Origin: Pseudomonas sp.
GTDB lineage: Bacteria > Pseudomonadota > Gammaproteobacteria > Pseudomonadales > Pseudomonadaceae
Assembly (NCBI GenBank): GCA_003525045.1
Contig: DQGF01000037.1
Location: forward strand, 1 to 6,174
Reading direction: 5' to 3'
DNA: 6,174 nt
Below are positions 5,963 through 6,174 of this stretch, one piece after another. How positions within the stretch are numbered: position 1 is the stretch's first letter; the number at the start of each line of letters is the position of its first letter. A model generated the notes under the pieces. It ran no database searches, was not told the origin of the DNA, and saw nothing but the letters and a program-made list of their open reading frames with translations. A program made the translations under genes and the position numbers.

Positions 5963-6155
5963 GGGGCACCTCTCGAATCAGTGGGCAGGCTCCAGGGTTC
6001 TGTTTGAAAGTCGACGAGTGACAGGAAAAAGCTGCAGCACCCGCCCCCGCGGGCAAAAAAATCGACAAGACGTCACAAGGATTATCAAGCAGTGCTTAGA
6101 GCCTAGTCGACAACGGGGGATGGTGGAGGGTTCAGATGGATTCGGTGTCAGTCGC
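5963..6155. promoter_or_regulatory. Upstream region of the flavoenzyme gene
   Basis: About 190 bp that must hold the promoter of the minus-strand gene. I see no hexamer pair good enough to place it. Notable items are the SD (5967-5974), a run of seven A at 6055-6061 (T on the minus strand) beside a GC-rich block, and two copies of AGTCGAC near 6009 and 6105. No gene is supported here. Confidence 0.4.
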
Positions 6156-6174
6156 CTTCGCGGGCAAGCCTCGC
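6156..6174. repeat. REP half at right window edge
   Basis: CTTCGCGGGCAAGCCTCGC is the same core as the left arm of the REPIN at 4689. No inverted partner lies within the preceding 100 bp, so the partner, if present, is beyond the window. It is either the left arm of a third REPIN or a single REP. Confidence 0.88.

Noticed and set aside
5408..6007. 199-residue open frame on the plus strand
   Set aside because: Antisense to the flavoenzyme gene, which has all its family motifs; a shadow.

Overview
The window looks like chromosomal DNA of a fluorescent-group Pseudomonas. The evidence is the high-GC coding style, protein sequences of Pseudomonas type, and several copies of the Pseudomonas REP/REPIN repeat whose core reads TTCGCGGGCAAGCCTCGC. 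No rRNA, tRNA, CRISPR array, transposase or phage structural gene was seen. All assignments were made by reading the sequence and recalling families; no database search was run.

Layout, left to right. (1) 1-88: REPIN, cut by the window edge. (2) 132-1556, plus strand: gamma-aminobutyraldehyde dehydrogenase (patD type), the second step of putrescine degradation by transamination. (3) 1557-1865: intergenic, with a degenerate second-class REP pair and then an AT-richer block of dyads and 9-bp tandem repeats that forms the control region of the next operon. (4) 1866-2388, plus strand: a compact type II toxin-antitoxin operon, with a ribbon-helix-helix antitoxin and a RelE/ParE-family toxin overlapping by 23 bp. 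(5) 2393-2432: a long imperfect hairpin between convergent genes. (6) 2440-2625, minus strand: a 61-residue basic protein of unknown function. (7) 2626-3036: a roughly 410-bp AT-rich gap carrying divergent control sequences, including a possible AlgU-type promoter. (8) 3037-4662, plus strand: opgD (mdoD), a Tat-exported periplasmic glucan protein. (9) 4689-4839: an intact REPIN followed by a strong, probably bidirectional, terminator. (10) 4856-5962, minus strand: an old yellow enzyme of the YqjM class. (11) 5963-6174: upstream region of that gene, ending in another REP half.

The genes do not form one pathway. patD is polyamine catabolism, opgD is cell-envelope osmoadaptation, and the flavoenzyme is probably a general or xenobiotic ene-reductase. 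The toxin-antitoxin pair and the small minus-strand gene form an accessory-looking island between core metabolic genes. The toxin-antitoxin genes use codons such as ATA that are rare in the neighbours, which suggests acquisition. The most interesting part is 1700-2700: a toxin-antitoxin operon with an elaborate, unusual operator region facing an orphan small basic gene. I see no clear evidence of a wholly new biological system.
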